A program made the translations under genes and the position numbers. Under the pieces are notes generated by a model. That model did no database searches and was not told where the DNA came from. It saw only the letters and a list, made by a program, of their open reading frames with translations. Shown here in pieces: positions 54,774 through 63,586 of a stretch of 64,000 nt of DNA (its first letter is position 1; each line of letters opens with the position of its first letter). The DNA is from Bradyrhizobium septentrionale (GTDB lineage Bacteria > Pseudomonadota > Alphaproteobacteria > Rhizobiales > Xanthobacteraceae), in NCBI RefSeq assembly GCF_011516645.4, contig NZ_CP088285.1, forward strand, positions 3,676,501 through 3,740,500. Reading direction: 5' to 3'.

Positions 54774-54950
54774 CGCGGCATTGCGCCGCAAAGCGGCGAC
54801 TTCGCGCTTGCCGGCTTCCACTCGCCCTTCTTCCTTGACGGCGTCAATTACAGCTACACGCCCGACGACTACACGCCGATGAAGACGCTCTATATCTCGA
54901 TCTTCAACGGCAAAGACTGGGACATCTCCGACAAGCCCGTGGTGGAATAG
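54774..54950 (+). pseudogene. Orphan 3' gene end of unknown family
   Basis: 59 open codons ending at TAG 54948-54950, with protein-like composition: GFHSPFFLDGVNYSYTPDDY, then TLYISIFNGKDWDIS and DKPVVE. No start codon or N-terminal part is present, because TGA lies at 54771. It is flanked by palindromic repeats on both sides. It looks like the last part of a gene whose body was deleted. The ending is reminiscent of secreted binding proteins, but I cannot name it. Confidence 0.4.
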
Positions 54951-54960
54951 GGCGGGTCTT

Positions 54961-55030
54961 CCTTCTCCCTCTCCCCGCTGTTCGCGGGGATAGGGTTGGG
55001 GCAAGGGCTCTCCCCGCAAGCGGGGCGAGG
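54961..55030. repeat. Short palindromic repeat (family A-like)
   Basis: CTCTCCCCGCTGTTCGCGGGGATAGGG followed by CTCTCCCCGCAAGCGGGGCGAGG: two adjacent hairpins related to the family A outer arm. Together with copy 3 and the orphan gene end it fills the 532 bp before the helicase gene. Confidence 0.6.
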
Positions 55031-55107
55031 CAAGCGTGGCAGCCCCTGCCACCTGCCGCCATTTCCTCGCACTCGACGAAACCGCCTGAACCTCCTACCT
55101 CTTGGGC

Positions 55108-57873
55108 GTGTCGACGCTCGATCTCTTTTCCGTCACGCCGTCGGAAACGGCCGATCTCTTGCCGCGCCGGTTTCGCGACTGGTTCGCCTCACGCGGCTGG
55201 TCGCCGCGCGAGCACCAGCTCGCGCTGTTGGCGAAAGCGCGCGAGGCGCGTTCCGCGCTGCTGATCGCGCCCACGGGTGCAGGCAAGACGCTGGCGGGGT
55301 TCTTGCCGACGCTGGCGGAACTGAGCGGGGAGGGACCAGTCCGTGATGTCGCTTCTCACCTCCCCCTGAAAGGGGGAGGTCGGCTCGCTCGGGCACGCAA
55401 TGGCGCACCTGCGCGGGACGGGTGGGGGTCAGCCGCGGGCGCGGAGCAAGCGGCTGCCCCCCACCCCAGCCCTCCCCCTTTCAGGGGGAGGGAGCCTGAC
55501 GATCTCGCAAGCGGAGAGGCAACGGCGTCCGCGAGATCGCGCCCCAGCCTCAGCTCCACTGGCCGCGGCGTTCGCCGCTCCGCCGGCTTGCACACGCTTT
55601 ACATCTCGCCGCTGAAAGCGCTCGCGGTCGACATCGCGCGCAACCTGGAGACGCCGGTTGCCGAGATGGGGCTCCCGATCAGGATCGAGACCCGCACCGG
55701 CGACACGCCGGTGTCGCGGCGGCAGCGGCAGCGGCGCTATCCGCCGGACATTCTGCTCACCACGCCCGAGCAACTCGCGCTGCTGCTCGCCTCCGACGAC
55801 GCGCCGTTTCTGTTCTCCTCGTTGAAGCGCATCGTGCTCGACGAGCTGCACGCACTGGTCACCTCCAAGCGCGGCGATCTGCTGTCGCTCGGGCTGGCGC
55901 GGCTCCGGACCATCGCGCCGCAGGCGCGCGCCATCGGCCTTTCGGCAACGGTGGCCGAACCTGAGCAGCTGGCGCGCTTCCTGGTGCCGCAGCCGGACGG
56001 CGAGAGCGTGTCCGCCGACGTCGTCATCGCCGGCGGCGCCGCGCCGCCGGTGGTCGAGATGCTCGACACGCGGGAGCGGCTGCCATGGTCCGGCCACAGC
56101 GCGCGCCATGCGCTGCCCGAGGTCTATGAGCTGATCAAGCGCAACAAGACCACGCTGGTGTTCGTCAACACCCGCAGCCAGGCCGAGATGCTGTTCCAGG
56201 ATCTCTGGCGCATGAATGACGACGGGCTTGCGATCGCGCTGCATCACGGCTCGCTCGACGTCGCGCAGCGCCGCAAGGTCGAGGACGCGATGGCCGCCGG
56301 CCGTCTGCGCGGCGTGGTCTGCACCTCATCGCTCGACCTCGGCGTCGACTGGGGCGATGTCGACCTCGTCATCAATATCGGCGCGCCAAAGGGCTCGTCG
56401 CGGTTGATGCAGCGGATCGGCCGCGCCAACCACCGCTTCGACGAGGCCTCGCGCGCCGTGCTGGTGCCGGCCAACCGGTTCGAGGTGCTGGAATGCCGTG
56501 TCGCGATCGATGCCATCGCCGAGAATGCGCAGGACACGCCGCCCTTGCGCTCGGGCGCGCTCGACGTGCTGGCCCAGCATGTGCTCGGCTGCGCCTGCGG
56601 CAAGCCGTTCCTGTCCGACGAACTCTATGATGAGGTCAGGACCGCGGCGCCCTATGCGTCGCTGGCGCGGACGGATTTCGACGACGTCGTCGCCTTCGTC
56701 GCGACCGGCGGCTACGCGCTGAAGACCTATGAGCGTTTCGCGCGGATCAAGCAGGACAAGCAGGGCCGCTGGCGCGTCACCAATCCCAAGGTGCGGCAGA
56801 GCTACCGCCTCAACGTCGGCACCATCGTCGAGGAGACCATGCTGAAGGTGCGGCTGGTGCGGTCACGCGCCGGCGGCACCGGATCGACCGGCGCGATCGC
56901 CCGTGGCGGCCGCATGCTCGGCGAGATCGAGGAAGTGTTCATCGAAGGCCTCGTGTCCGGCGACACGTTCGTGTTCGGCGGCGAGGTGGTGCGCTACGAG
57001 GCGCTGGTCGAGGACCAGGTCTACGTCTCCCGCGCCAATGATAAAGACGCAAAAGTGCCGTCCTATATGGGCGGCAAGTTCCCGCTCTCCACCTATCTCG
57101 CCGAGCGCGTCCGCAAATTGCTCGACAACAGCCGTGCCTGGAACGCGCTGCCGGACCAAGTGCACGACTGGCTGTCGCTGCAGCGAAAGTTCTCCCGCGT
57201 CCCCGCGGTGCGCGAACTGCTGGTGGAAACCTTTCCGCGCGGCGGCAGCCATTATCTGGTCTGCTATCCCTTCGAGGGCCGGCTCGCGCATCAGACGCTC
57301 GGCATGCTGCTGACGCGCCGGCTGGAGCGCGCCCGCGCCCGTCCGCTGGGTTTCGTCGCCAACGAATATGCGGTTGCGGTCTGGGGCGTCGGCGATCTCT
57401 CCTTCATGATCCGGCAGGGCAAGCTCGATCTCAATGCGCTGTTCGATCCCGATATGCTCGGCGACGACCTCGAGGCGTGGCTCGCGGAATCCGCGCTGAT
57501 GAAGCGGACCTTCCGCAATTGCGCCATCATTTCCGGCCTGATCGCGCGCCGCTTCACCGACGAGGAGAAGTCGCGCCGCCAGGTGCTGTTCTCGACCGAT
57601 CTGATCTACGACGTGCTGCGCAAGCACCAAGCCGACCATGTGCTGCTGCGCGCCGCGCGCGGCGATGCCGCCACAGGGTTGCTCGATCTCCGCCGCCTCA
57701 GCGACATGCTTTCGCGCATCCATGGCCGAATCACCCACAAGGCGCTCGATCGCGTTTCTCCGCTTGCCGTCCCCGCGCTGCTGGAAATCGGCCGCGAGTC
57801 AGTTTATGGCGAAGCATCCGACGAGCTCCTGGCCGAGGCGGCCGAGGAACTCGTGCGGGAGGCGACGACATAA
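55108..57873 (+). CDS. Lhr-Core-type DEXH-box DNA helicase (ligase-associated) with in-frame repeat insert
   Basis: 921 aa from GTG 55108. Superfamily 2 ATPase that moves 3' to 5' on single-stranded DNA. Walker A is APTGAGKTLAGF (about residues 53-64), motif Ia YISPLKALAVD, DEVH-like box VLDELHAL, motif III GLSATV, motif V-like SSLDLGVDWGDVD, motif VI QRIGRANHRFDEASRA. A winged-helix region and the Lhr-specific C-terminal core follow. Between motifs I and Ia lie about 46 extra residues (about 83-129; LPLKGGG to PFRGREP), a translated palindromic repeat. Followed by MPE after 37 nt. Confidence 0.93.
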   Translation: MSTLDLFSVTPSETADLLPRRFRDWFASRGWSPREHQLALLAKAREARSALLIAPTGAGKTLAGFLPTLAELSGEGPVRDVASHLPLKGGGRLARARNGAPARDGWGSAAGAEQAAAPHPSPPPFRGREPDDLASGEATASARSRPSLSSTGRGVRRSAGLHTLYISPLKALAVDIARNLETPVAEMGLPIRIETRTGDTPVSRRQRQRRYPPDILLTTPEQLALLLASDDAPFLFSSLKRIVLDELHALVTSKRGDLLSLGLARLRTIAPQARAIGLSATVAEPEQLARFLVPQPDGESVSADVVIAGGAAPPVVEMLDTRERLPWSGHSARHALPEVYELIKRNKTTLVFVNTRSQAEMLFQDLWRMNDDGLAIALHHGSLDVAQRRKVEDAMAAGRLRGVVCTSSLDLGVDWGDVDLVINIGAPKGSSRLMQRIGRANHRFDEASRAVLVPANRFEVLECRVAIDAIAENAQDTPPLRSGALDVLAQHVLGCACGKPFLSDELYDEVRTAAPYASLARTDFDDVVAFVATGGYALKTYERFARIKQDKQGRWRVTNPKVRQSYRLNVGTIVEETMLKVRLVRSRAGGTGSTGAIARGGRMLGEIEEVFIEGLVSGDTFVFGGEVVRYEALVEDQVYVSRANDKDAKVPSYMGGKFPLSTYLAERVRKLLDNSRAWNALPDQVHDWLSLQRKFSRVPAVRELLVETFPRGGSHYLVCYPFEGRLAHQTLGMLLTRRLERARARPLGFVANEYAVAVWGVGDLSFMIRQGKLDLNALFDPDMLGDDLEAWLAESALMKRTFRNCAIISGLIARRFTDEEKSRRQVLFSTDLIYDVLRKHQADHVLLRAARGDAATGLLDLRRLSDMLSRIHGRITHKALDRVSPLAVPALLEIGRESVYGEASDELLAEAAEELVREATT
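55356..55493. repeat. Palindromic repeat (family A, copy 4) inside the Lhr helicase gene
   Basis: 138 bp (46 codons). The outer arms are CACCTCCCCCTGAAAGGGGG and, complementary, CCCTCCCCCTTTCAGGGGG. The inner arms are GGGTGGGGGTCAGCCGC and GCGGCTGCCCCCCACCCC. It has the same plan as the ligase insert but is read on the other strand relative to the GGGTGGGGG arm. Confidence 0.9.
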
Positions 57874-57910
57874 CCCGATTTAATCGGGCTCATATTTTGG
57901 GGAACAGGAC

Positions 57911-58621
57911 GTGACGGCAGGCGCGCAGGTTTTGCGAGACGGTGACGAGATGCGCGTTTCGAGGGTCACGGTGGCGGATGTCGGCTTCGTGGCGGATTTC
58001 TCCGGCGCGCTGTTCTGGGAACAGCAAAGCCTGCTCGTGGTGTCCGACCTGCATTTGGAAAAGGGCTCGAGCTTCGCTTCCTGCGGCGTGCTGCTGCCGC
58101 CCTACGACACGGTCGCGACGCTGAGCCGGCTCGCCGCCGTGATCGCGCGGCACGATCCGCGGCAAGTCATCGCGCTTGGCGACAGTTTTCACGATCGCAA
58201 TGCGCATGAGCGGCTGTCGGAACCGGATCGCGAGGCGCTCGCGGCGCTGCAGGTGCGGCGCAACTGGATCTGGATCTCGGGCAACCACGATCCGGCGCTG
58301 CCGTCCGATCTCGGCGGGGTGGTCGCAACCGAAGTCGCGATCGGCCCGATCGTTTTCCGCCATGAGCCGACGGGCGCGAGCGGCGAGATCGCCGGCCACT
58401 TGCACCCCAAGGCCCGGGTGCCGACCCGCGGCCGTTCGATCGAGCGGCGTTGTTTCGCCTCCGACGGCGAGCGCGCGGTGATGCCGGCGTTCGGCGCCTA
58501 CACCGGCGGCCTGAGCATCCGCGACGCGGCGTTCGCCAGGATCTTTGGATCGCCTGGCTTCATGGCCCACGTGCTTGGCGACAACCGCGTGCATGCGTTC
58601 GTGGCGTCACGGTGTTATTAG
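57911..58621 (+). CDS. pdeM: Ligase-associated metallophosphoesterase endonuclease (MPE/PdeM)
   Basis: 236 aa from GTG 57911. Calcineurin-type metallophosphoesterase with the full metal set: SDLHLEKG (D-x-H), GDSFHD, GNHDP, and GHLHPKA. It matches the manganese-dependent DNA endonuclease that accompanies Lhr-Core, Exo and Lig in the four-gene repair clusters. It follows the helicase by 37 nt, probably in the same transcript. Confidence 0.93.
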   Translation: MTAGAQVLRDGDEMRVSRVTVADVGFVADFSGALFWEQQSLLVVSDLHLEKGSSFASCGVLLPPYDTVATLSRLAAVIARHDPRQVIALGDSFHDRNAHERLSEPDREALAALQVRRNWIWISGNHDPALPSDLGGVVATEVAIGPIVFRHEPTGASGEIAGHLHPKARVPTRGRSIERRCFASDGERAVMPAFGAYTGGLSIRDAAFARIFGSPGFMAHVLGDNRVHAFVASRCY

Positions 58622-58644
58622 GCCGTCTATCCCCGTCATCCTGA

Positions 58645-60153
58645 GAGCTTGTGAGGTTTTTGCCTGTTTGGGGCGAGGCTGGGCTGGTTGTCGGTCGATG
58701 ATGGAGTTTGAGTTGACTGATTAGTTCGCTTTTACGCGGCGCGGAGGCGGATACCTTGCAAGATGTTGTTGGTGAGGGCGAACCAGAGCACGACGGCGCG
58801 GACCTTTTCGATGCCGCGCACGGTCAATTGCCGCAGGTCCCAGTTGCGCCAGCGGGCATGGATGCACTCGCAGGTCGAGCGGGTTTTGTATCGGGCCTTG
58901 CCTGCCTCGCTTGCCATCCGTGCGCGCCAAGCCAACACACCCGGACCGTCGCCGCGTCGCGGCAGGCACGGGTCTGTGCCATGCTTGGATTGCGTGGGCG
59001 GACAAAACACCTCGACACCTTCGGCATGCGCCCATTCGATGTCCTCGGCGCTGCCAAAGCCGCCGTCGACGAGATGGCGCTTGGGTAGACCGCCGGGGCG
59101 CGTACGCTGCTGCTCCAGCATCGGCCGCATCAAGCCGCGATCGGACCCGATGCTGGTAACGTTGAGCCCGGTCACGATCTGCTCGCCGGCCGCACTCGTC
59201 ACCTGCACGTTGTAAGCGGGGCGGAAGCCGCCGCCGGCCATCTTCATGACCCGTGCATCGGCGTCCGTCGTGGAGGCCCGCGGCTCTTTCGGCTTCTTGC
59301 CATTGCCACGCTTTTCTTCACGCTCTTTGCGCCGTTGCTTGATCTCGGCGAGCGCCGTCTGCGCCGCTTTCAGGCGGCCCTGGCGCTCACGCGCAGCCCG
59401 CTCTCGAGCGGCCCGAATGCGCTGATTGCTGGCATCCGAGCGTGCTTCAACCTCTCCTTTGAGGTCTTCAACCACCGCCTCAGCCTGTGCCAGATGCTTG
59501 TCCAGCGTCGCCTCGCGCCGGAATGAGGCGGCCCCGGCGCTGGCGCGGACCCGTACGCCGTCCTGGGCCAGGGTCTCCAGATCGACCAGGCCGGCCTTCG
59601 CCAGCGCCGCCAAATGCTCGCAAAGCAACCGGTCGAGCAGATCGGCGCAGCCCACCCGGAAGTCCGCCAACATGTGATAGTTCACCGATACCCCGCCGCA
59701 CAGCCAGCGGTAGGCGTCGTGGCTCTCGCAAAGGCGCTCCAGGGCACGCGCGCTGCCGACGCCCTCGCTGGTGGCTGAGAGCCACAGCGCCAGCAAAAGC
59801 CGCGGCGATGTCGCGGGGTGACCGGGGCGATCGCCGCGAGCCTTGATCCGGTCCTCCAGATCGCTCAGATCGAGCCCTTCGACATAAGACCAGATCAGGC
59901 GCACCGGATGGTCTTCCCCGATCAGACTCTCGATATCCACCGCACGCAACGCGATCTGGTCGCGTTGCGGCTCGCGCAGCCGCGGCGCCCCGCGCGCTGT
60001 CGCTTCAGCCGGCGGCTTTGCCTGCTCCGGCAAATCCCCAAACAGCTCATCGGCAGCCATCGTCGCCTCCCGCGATTCATCGTCGCCAGACAACCACATC
60101 GCACAACAATCCGGACAAATTTGCTCGGCTCCCCGCAAAAAAATCACATCCTG
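58645..60153 (-). mobile_element. IS1182-family insertion sequence
   Basis: About 1509 bp. The ends form an imperfect inverted repeat (14 of 19 match): left GAGCTTGTGAGGTTTTTGC, right complement CAGGATGTGATTTTTTTGC. TGA is present on both sides (58642-58644 and 60154-60156), a possible 3-bp target duplication. It carries one intact transposase gene. Confidence 0.8.
58732..60060 (-). CDS. IS1182-family transposase
   Basis: 442 aa from ATG 60060, behind GGGAGG. An N-terminal domain with IGEDHPVRLIWSYVEGLDLS and HPATSPRLLLALWLSAT is followed by the catalytic region: DGVRVRASAGAASF, a long charged coiled-coil stretch (residues about 190-270), TTDADARVMKMAGGGFRPAYNVQ, and a C-terminal THAR-type region (STCECIHARWRNWDLRQLTVRG). 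It appears complete. The longer open frame to 60210 runs into flanking repeat. Confidence 0.92.
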   Translation of the reverse strand: MAADELFGDLPEQAKPPAEATARGAPRLREPQRDQIALRAVDIESLIGEDHPVRLIWSYVEGLDLSDLEDRIKARGDRPGHPATSPRLLLALWLSATSEGVGSARALERLCESHDAYRWLCGGVSVNYHMLADFRVGCADLLDRLLCEHLAALAKAGLVDLETLAQDGVRVRASAGAASFRREATLDKHLAQAEAVVEDLKGEVEARSDASNQRIRAARERAARERQGRLKAAQTALAEIKQRRKEREEKRGNGKKPKEPRASTTDADARVMKMAGGGFRPAYNVQVTSAAGEQIVTGLNVTSIGSDRGLMRPMLEQQRTRPGGLPKRHLVDGGFGSAEDIEWAHAEGVEVFCPPTQSKHGTDPCLPRRGDGPGVLAWRARMASEAGKARYKTRSTCECIHARWRNWDLRQLTVRGIEKVRAVVLWFALTNNILQGIRLRAA

Positions 60154-60273
60154 TGAGGTGCGAGCGGAGCGAGCCTCGAAGGATGTACGGCCACCGCCCG
60201 GGCCGTTCATCCTTCGAGGCTCGCCGAAGAGGCTCGCACCTCAGGATGACGGGATGCGGAGCGTTGCCGCGAC

Positions 60274-61137
60274 CTACGCCGCCTTCGCCTGCACGCTTTC
60301 GCAATACTCCGCGAGCCTGTCGGCCAGCCGCAATGTCGCGGGGCTGGCCTCGGGGGCTGCGACAAGCGCGACCTCGGTCCGCTCGATCGGGGCAAAGCCG
60401 TCCTTCGCGGTGAGCACGCGATGCTCGGCCTGGATCGACATCTCCGACAGGATGCTGAGCCCGAGGCCGGCGGCGACCGCGGCCTGGATGCCGGCGAGGC
60501 TGGAGGAGGTGTACGCCATGTGCCAGTTGCGGCCGGCGCTCTCCAGCGCGTGGATGGCGCGGGCGCGATACAGACAGCCGGAGGCGAAGCCGATCAGCGG
60601 CACCGAGCCGGCCGTGATGTCGCGCGGATGGCTCTTGCTAGTGACCCAGTGGACGCGTTCCGGCCACACCGCGATGCCGCCCTTCTCATCGGCGGCGCGC
60701 TTGATCAGCGCGAGATCGAGATCGCCGCGCTCCAGATCGCGATACAGGAACAGGCTCTGGCCGGAGCGCACGTCGAGCCGCAAATTCGGATGGCTGCGCG
60801 AGAAGGTCGCGAGCAATTTTGTCAGCCGATATGCGGCAAAATCCTCGGTGATGCCGATCCGGATCGCGCCTTCGCTGCCGGGGCGCGACACCACGTCACG
60901 CGCCTCTTCGGCGAGCGACAGCAGCCGCCGCGCATAGGTCAACAGCCGCTCGCCGGCTTCCGTCGGGGTGACATCCTTGCCGCTGCGAATCAGCAAGGGC
61001 TGGCCGACGTCCTCCTCCAGCCGCTTGATCTGCTGACTGACAGTCGATTGCGTGCGGTGAACGCGCTCGCCGGCGCGGGTGAAGCCGCCGGCATCGACCA
61101 CCGAGACGAAACTGCGCAGCAGCTCCAGGTCGAGCAT
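60274..61137 (-). CDS. LysR-family transcriptional regulator
   Basis: 287 aa from ATG 61137, behind GGAGG. Starts MLDLELLRSFVSVVDAGGFTRAGERVHRTQSTVSQQIKRLE, a textbook LysR DNA-binding domain, then an effector domain with SEGAIRIGITEDFAAYRL. It is divergent from the EamA transporter gene (97 bp between starts), which is its likely target. Confidence 0.93.
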   Translation of the reverse strand: MLDLELLRSFVSVVDAGGFTRAGERVHRTQSTVSQQIKRLEEDVGQPLLIRSGKDVTPTEAGERLLTYARRLLSLAEEARDVVSRPGSEGAIRIGITEDFAAYRLTKLLATFSRSHPNLRLDVRSGQSLFLYRDLERGDLDLALIKRAADEKGGIAVWPERVHWVTSKSHPRDITAGSVPLIGFASGCLYRARAIHALESAGRNWHMAYTSSSLAGIQAAVAAGLGLSILSEMSIQAEHRVLTAKDGFAPIERTEVALVAAPEASPATLRLADRLAEYCESVQAKAA

Positions 61138-61234
61138 CGCAGCCTCCATTAAGAAATCCACTGAATGTCAGTTTATCATTTAATTTCCAAATATCAAGGC
61201 GCGGGCCTAGATCATGGGCGAAGGAGAAATTCCC

Positions 61235-62158
61235 ATGTCCGCCGCAACCTCGTTGGCCGCCCCCCGCGCCCGCTTCAATACCCTGCCGCTGCTGATCGCG
61301 CTGTTTTGCCTGCTCTGGAGCTACGCCTTCGTGGCCGGCAAGATCGGCGTCACCGACTGCCCGCCGCTGATCCTGCTCGCTGCGCGGTTTTCGCTCGCCG
61401 GCGTCCTGATCCTTGCCGTCTCCTGGCTGCGCAGCGACAGATGGGATCTCACCTGGCGCGACGCGGCGGTGTTTGCCGTGATCGGCGTCGCCAACAACGC
61501 GCTCTATCTCGGGCTCGGCTATACCGGCCTGAAGACGGTCTCCGCCGGGCTCGGCGCGCTGATCGTCTCGGCCAATCCGGTATTCACCGCCATGCTGGCG
61601 GCGATGTTCCTCGGCGAGAGCATGACCTTGCGCAAGGTCGTGGGCCTCGTGCTCGGCATCGTCGGTGTCGCCTTCATCGTCTGGCATCGCTTGAAGGTCG
61701 GCACCGACAGTCCGCACGGCATCCTGTTCACCTTGGCCTCGCTCGCCTCGATCGTCGCCGGTACCATGTTGTTCAAGCTGCTGGCGCCGAAGGGCAGCCT
61801 GTGGATCGGCAACGGCATCCAGAACATCGCCGGCGGGCTCGCGGTGATGCCGTTCGCCTTCACGCTCTCCAACATCAGTGACATCGTGCCGAGCATGCGG
61901 CTCGCCGGCGCCTTCGCCTACCTGGTGCTCGGCGGCTCGATCCTCGCCTATCTGCTCTGGTTTCACCTTCTGAAGGTGTGTGGTGCGACCGCCGCCAGCG
62001 CCTATCACTTCCTGATGCCGCCGCTCGGCATGCTGTTCGCCTACCTCGTGCTCGGCGAGCATATCGAATTTCGCGATCTGCTCGGCATCGTTCCGGTCGC
62101 GCTCGGCATCTACCTAGTGACCCGCCCCGCCGCCGCGCCCAAGAGGAGCGTGACGTGA
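61235..62158 (+). CDS. EamA/DMT-family transporter
   Basis: 307 aa from ATG 61235, behind GAAGGAG. Ten predicted helices in two EamA repeats: LLWSYAFVAGKIGVTDCPPL in the first, HLLKVCGATAASAYHFLMPPLGMLFAYLVLGE in the second. It is probably an exporter of amino acids or metabolites, by family. The divergent LysR gene suggests ligand-induced efflux. Confidence 0.92.
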   Translation: MSAATSLAAPRARFNTLPLLIALFCLLWSYAFVAGKIGVTDCPPLILLAARFSLAGVLILAVSWLRSDRWDLTWRDAAVFAVIGVANNALYLGLGYTGLKTVSAGLGALIVSANPVFTAMLAAMFLGESMTLRKVVGLVLGIVGVAFIVWHRLKVGTDSPHGILFTLASLASIVAGTMLFKLLAPKGSLWIGNGIQNIAGGLAVMPFAFTLSNISDIVPSMRLAGAFAYLVLGGSILAYLLWFHLLKVCGATAASAYHFLMPPLGMLFAYLVLGEHIEFRDLLGIVPVALGIYLVTRPAAAPKRSVT

Positions 62159-62245
62159 GCATCACCACGCTACGGCCATAGAGCCACAGGTTTCATCGGA
62201 GGAACCCCGCGGTATCCGGTTCGTTGTCGCGACGGCCGGAACCGC

Positions 62246-63577
62246 ATGACACACAAGACCTCGCAAAAACATGACGGCAAGTCGGGCAGCGCGCCGACAG
62301 AGCAGGCCCCGCGCCAGCCGTTCAGCGTCCGCAATGTCCTGAAGGCGCTTGGCCCCGGTTTGATCACTGGGGCCTCCGACGACGACCCGTCGGGGATCGG
62401 CACCTACAGCCAGGCCGGCGCGCAACTCGGCTACGGCATCGGCTGGACCATGCTGCTGACTTTCCCGCTGATGACCGCGATCCAGGAGATTTCCGCGCGG
62501 GTCGGCCGCGTCACCGGGCACGGCATATCGGGCAATGTCTGCCGGCATTATCCGAGTTGGCTCCTGGTCGTCGTGGTGACGCTGCTGTCGATCGCCAATA
62601 CCGTCAACATCGCCGCGGACCTCTCGGCCATGGCGGATGCGACAAAGCTCCTGATCGGCGGTCCGGCCATCCTCTACGTCGTGCTGTTCGGTGTGGCGTC
62701 GGTGGCTGCCCAGATCTTCATGAACTACCGGCGCTACGTTGCCGTGCTGAAATGGCTGACGCTCTCGCTGTTCGCCTATGTCGCGGCGCTCGCCTTTGCC
62801 AAGGTGTCGTGGACAGAGGCCTTGGCCGGCGTGCTGCTGCCGCGCATCACCTGGAGCGCGGACTATTTCACCACCATTGTCGCGATCCTCGGCACCACGA
62901 TCTCGCCCTACCTGTTCTTCTGGCAGGCCTCGCAGGAGGCCGAGGAGCAGCGGATCGATGCCAGCAAGCATCCGCTGATCGAGCGGCACTATGGCGCGCA
63001 GCGCGAATTCTCGCGCATCCGCGCCGATACCATCACCGGCATGGCGTTCTCCAACCTGATCGCGCTGTCGATCATCGTCACCGCCGCCGCATCGCTGCAT
63101 GCCGCCGGCAAGACCGATATCCAGACCTCGGCGCAAGCCGCCGAGGCATTGCGCCCGATCGCAGGACCCTTTGCCGAGGTGATCTTCGCGCTCGGCATCG
63201 TCGGCACCGGCCTGCTGGCGATCCCGGTGCTTGCCGGCGCAACGGCCTACGCGGTCGGCGAAGGACGGCGGTGGTCTGTCGGGCTGGCACGCAAGCCGAA
63301 GGAGGCAATCGCATTCTATTCGGTGCTGGCGCTGTCGGGCGGCATCGGCATCGCGCTCAACTTCACCCCGATCGATCCGATCTCGGCGCTGTACTGGAGC
63401 GCGGTCGTCAACGGCGTGCTCGCGGTGCCCGTGATGGTGCTGCTGATGTTCATGGCCCGCCACAAGCCGGTGATGGGACGCTTCGTGATCGGCGGGTGGC
63501 TCTACTGGCTCGGCTGGCTCTCGACCGCTGCGATGGCGCTCAGCGTGATCGCGATGGGCGTCGGGCTGCTCCTATGA
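62246..63577 (+). CDS. NRAMP-related divalent metal (Mg/Mn-type) transporter
   Basis: 443 aa with about eleven helices of the LeuT-like fold. Helix 1 reads GASDDDPSGIGTYSQAG, where true NRAMPs have DPGN. Helix 6 reads TTISPYLFFWQAS, where NRAMPs have MPH. The manganese-selective asparagine and methionine are thus replaced by glycine and serine, as reported for NRAMP-related magnesium transporters (NRMT). Magnesium or broader divalent transport is therefore more likely than manganese/iron uptake. No metal riboswitch is seen in the 87-bp leader. Confidence 0.88.
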   Translation: MTHKTSQKHDGKSGSAPTEQAPRQPFSVRNVLKALGPGLITGASDDDPSGIGTYSQAGAQLGYGIGWTMLLTFPLMTAIQEISARVGRVTGHGISGNVCRHYPSWLLVVVVTLLSIANTVNIAADLSAMADATKLLIGGPAILYVVLFGVASVAAQIFMNYRRYVAVLKWLTLSLFAYVAALAFAKVSWTEALAGVLLPRITWSADYFTTIVAILGTTISPYLFFWQASQEAEEQRIDASKHPLIERHYGAQREFSRIRADTITGMAFSNLIALSIIVTAAASLHAAGKTDIQTSAQAAEALRPIAGPFAEVIFALGIVGTGLLAIPVLAGATAYAVGEGRRWSVGLARKPKEAIAFYSVLALSGGIGIALNFTPIDPISALYWSAVVNGVLAVPVMVLLMFMARHKPVMGRFVIGGWLYWLGWLSTAAMALSVIAMGVGLLL

Positions 63578-63586
63578 TCCCCGCGG

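Larger units (their letters stand above)
58631..60253. repeat. Palindromic repeat (family D, copy 2) split by IS1182
   Basis: CCCCGTCATCCTGA (58631-58644) and TGAGGTGCGAGC...GCTCGCACCTCAGGATGACGGG (60154-60253). Joined, they form one long inverted repeat like copy 1 at 19552. The insertion sits in the left arm with a TGA shared by both flanks. Confidence 0.82.

Noticed and set aside
12780..60253. CRISPR-like arrays among the repeated sequences
   Set aside because: The repeats are dispersed, palindromic and of several families. There is no regular repeat-spacer spacing and no cas gene.
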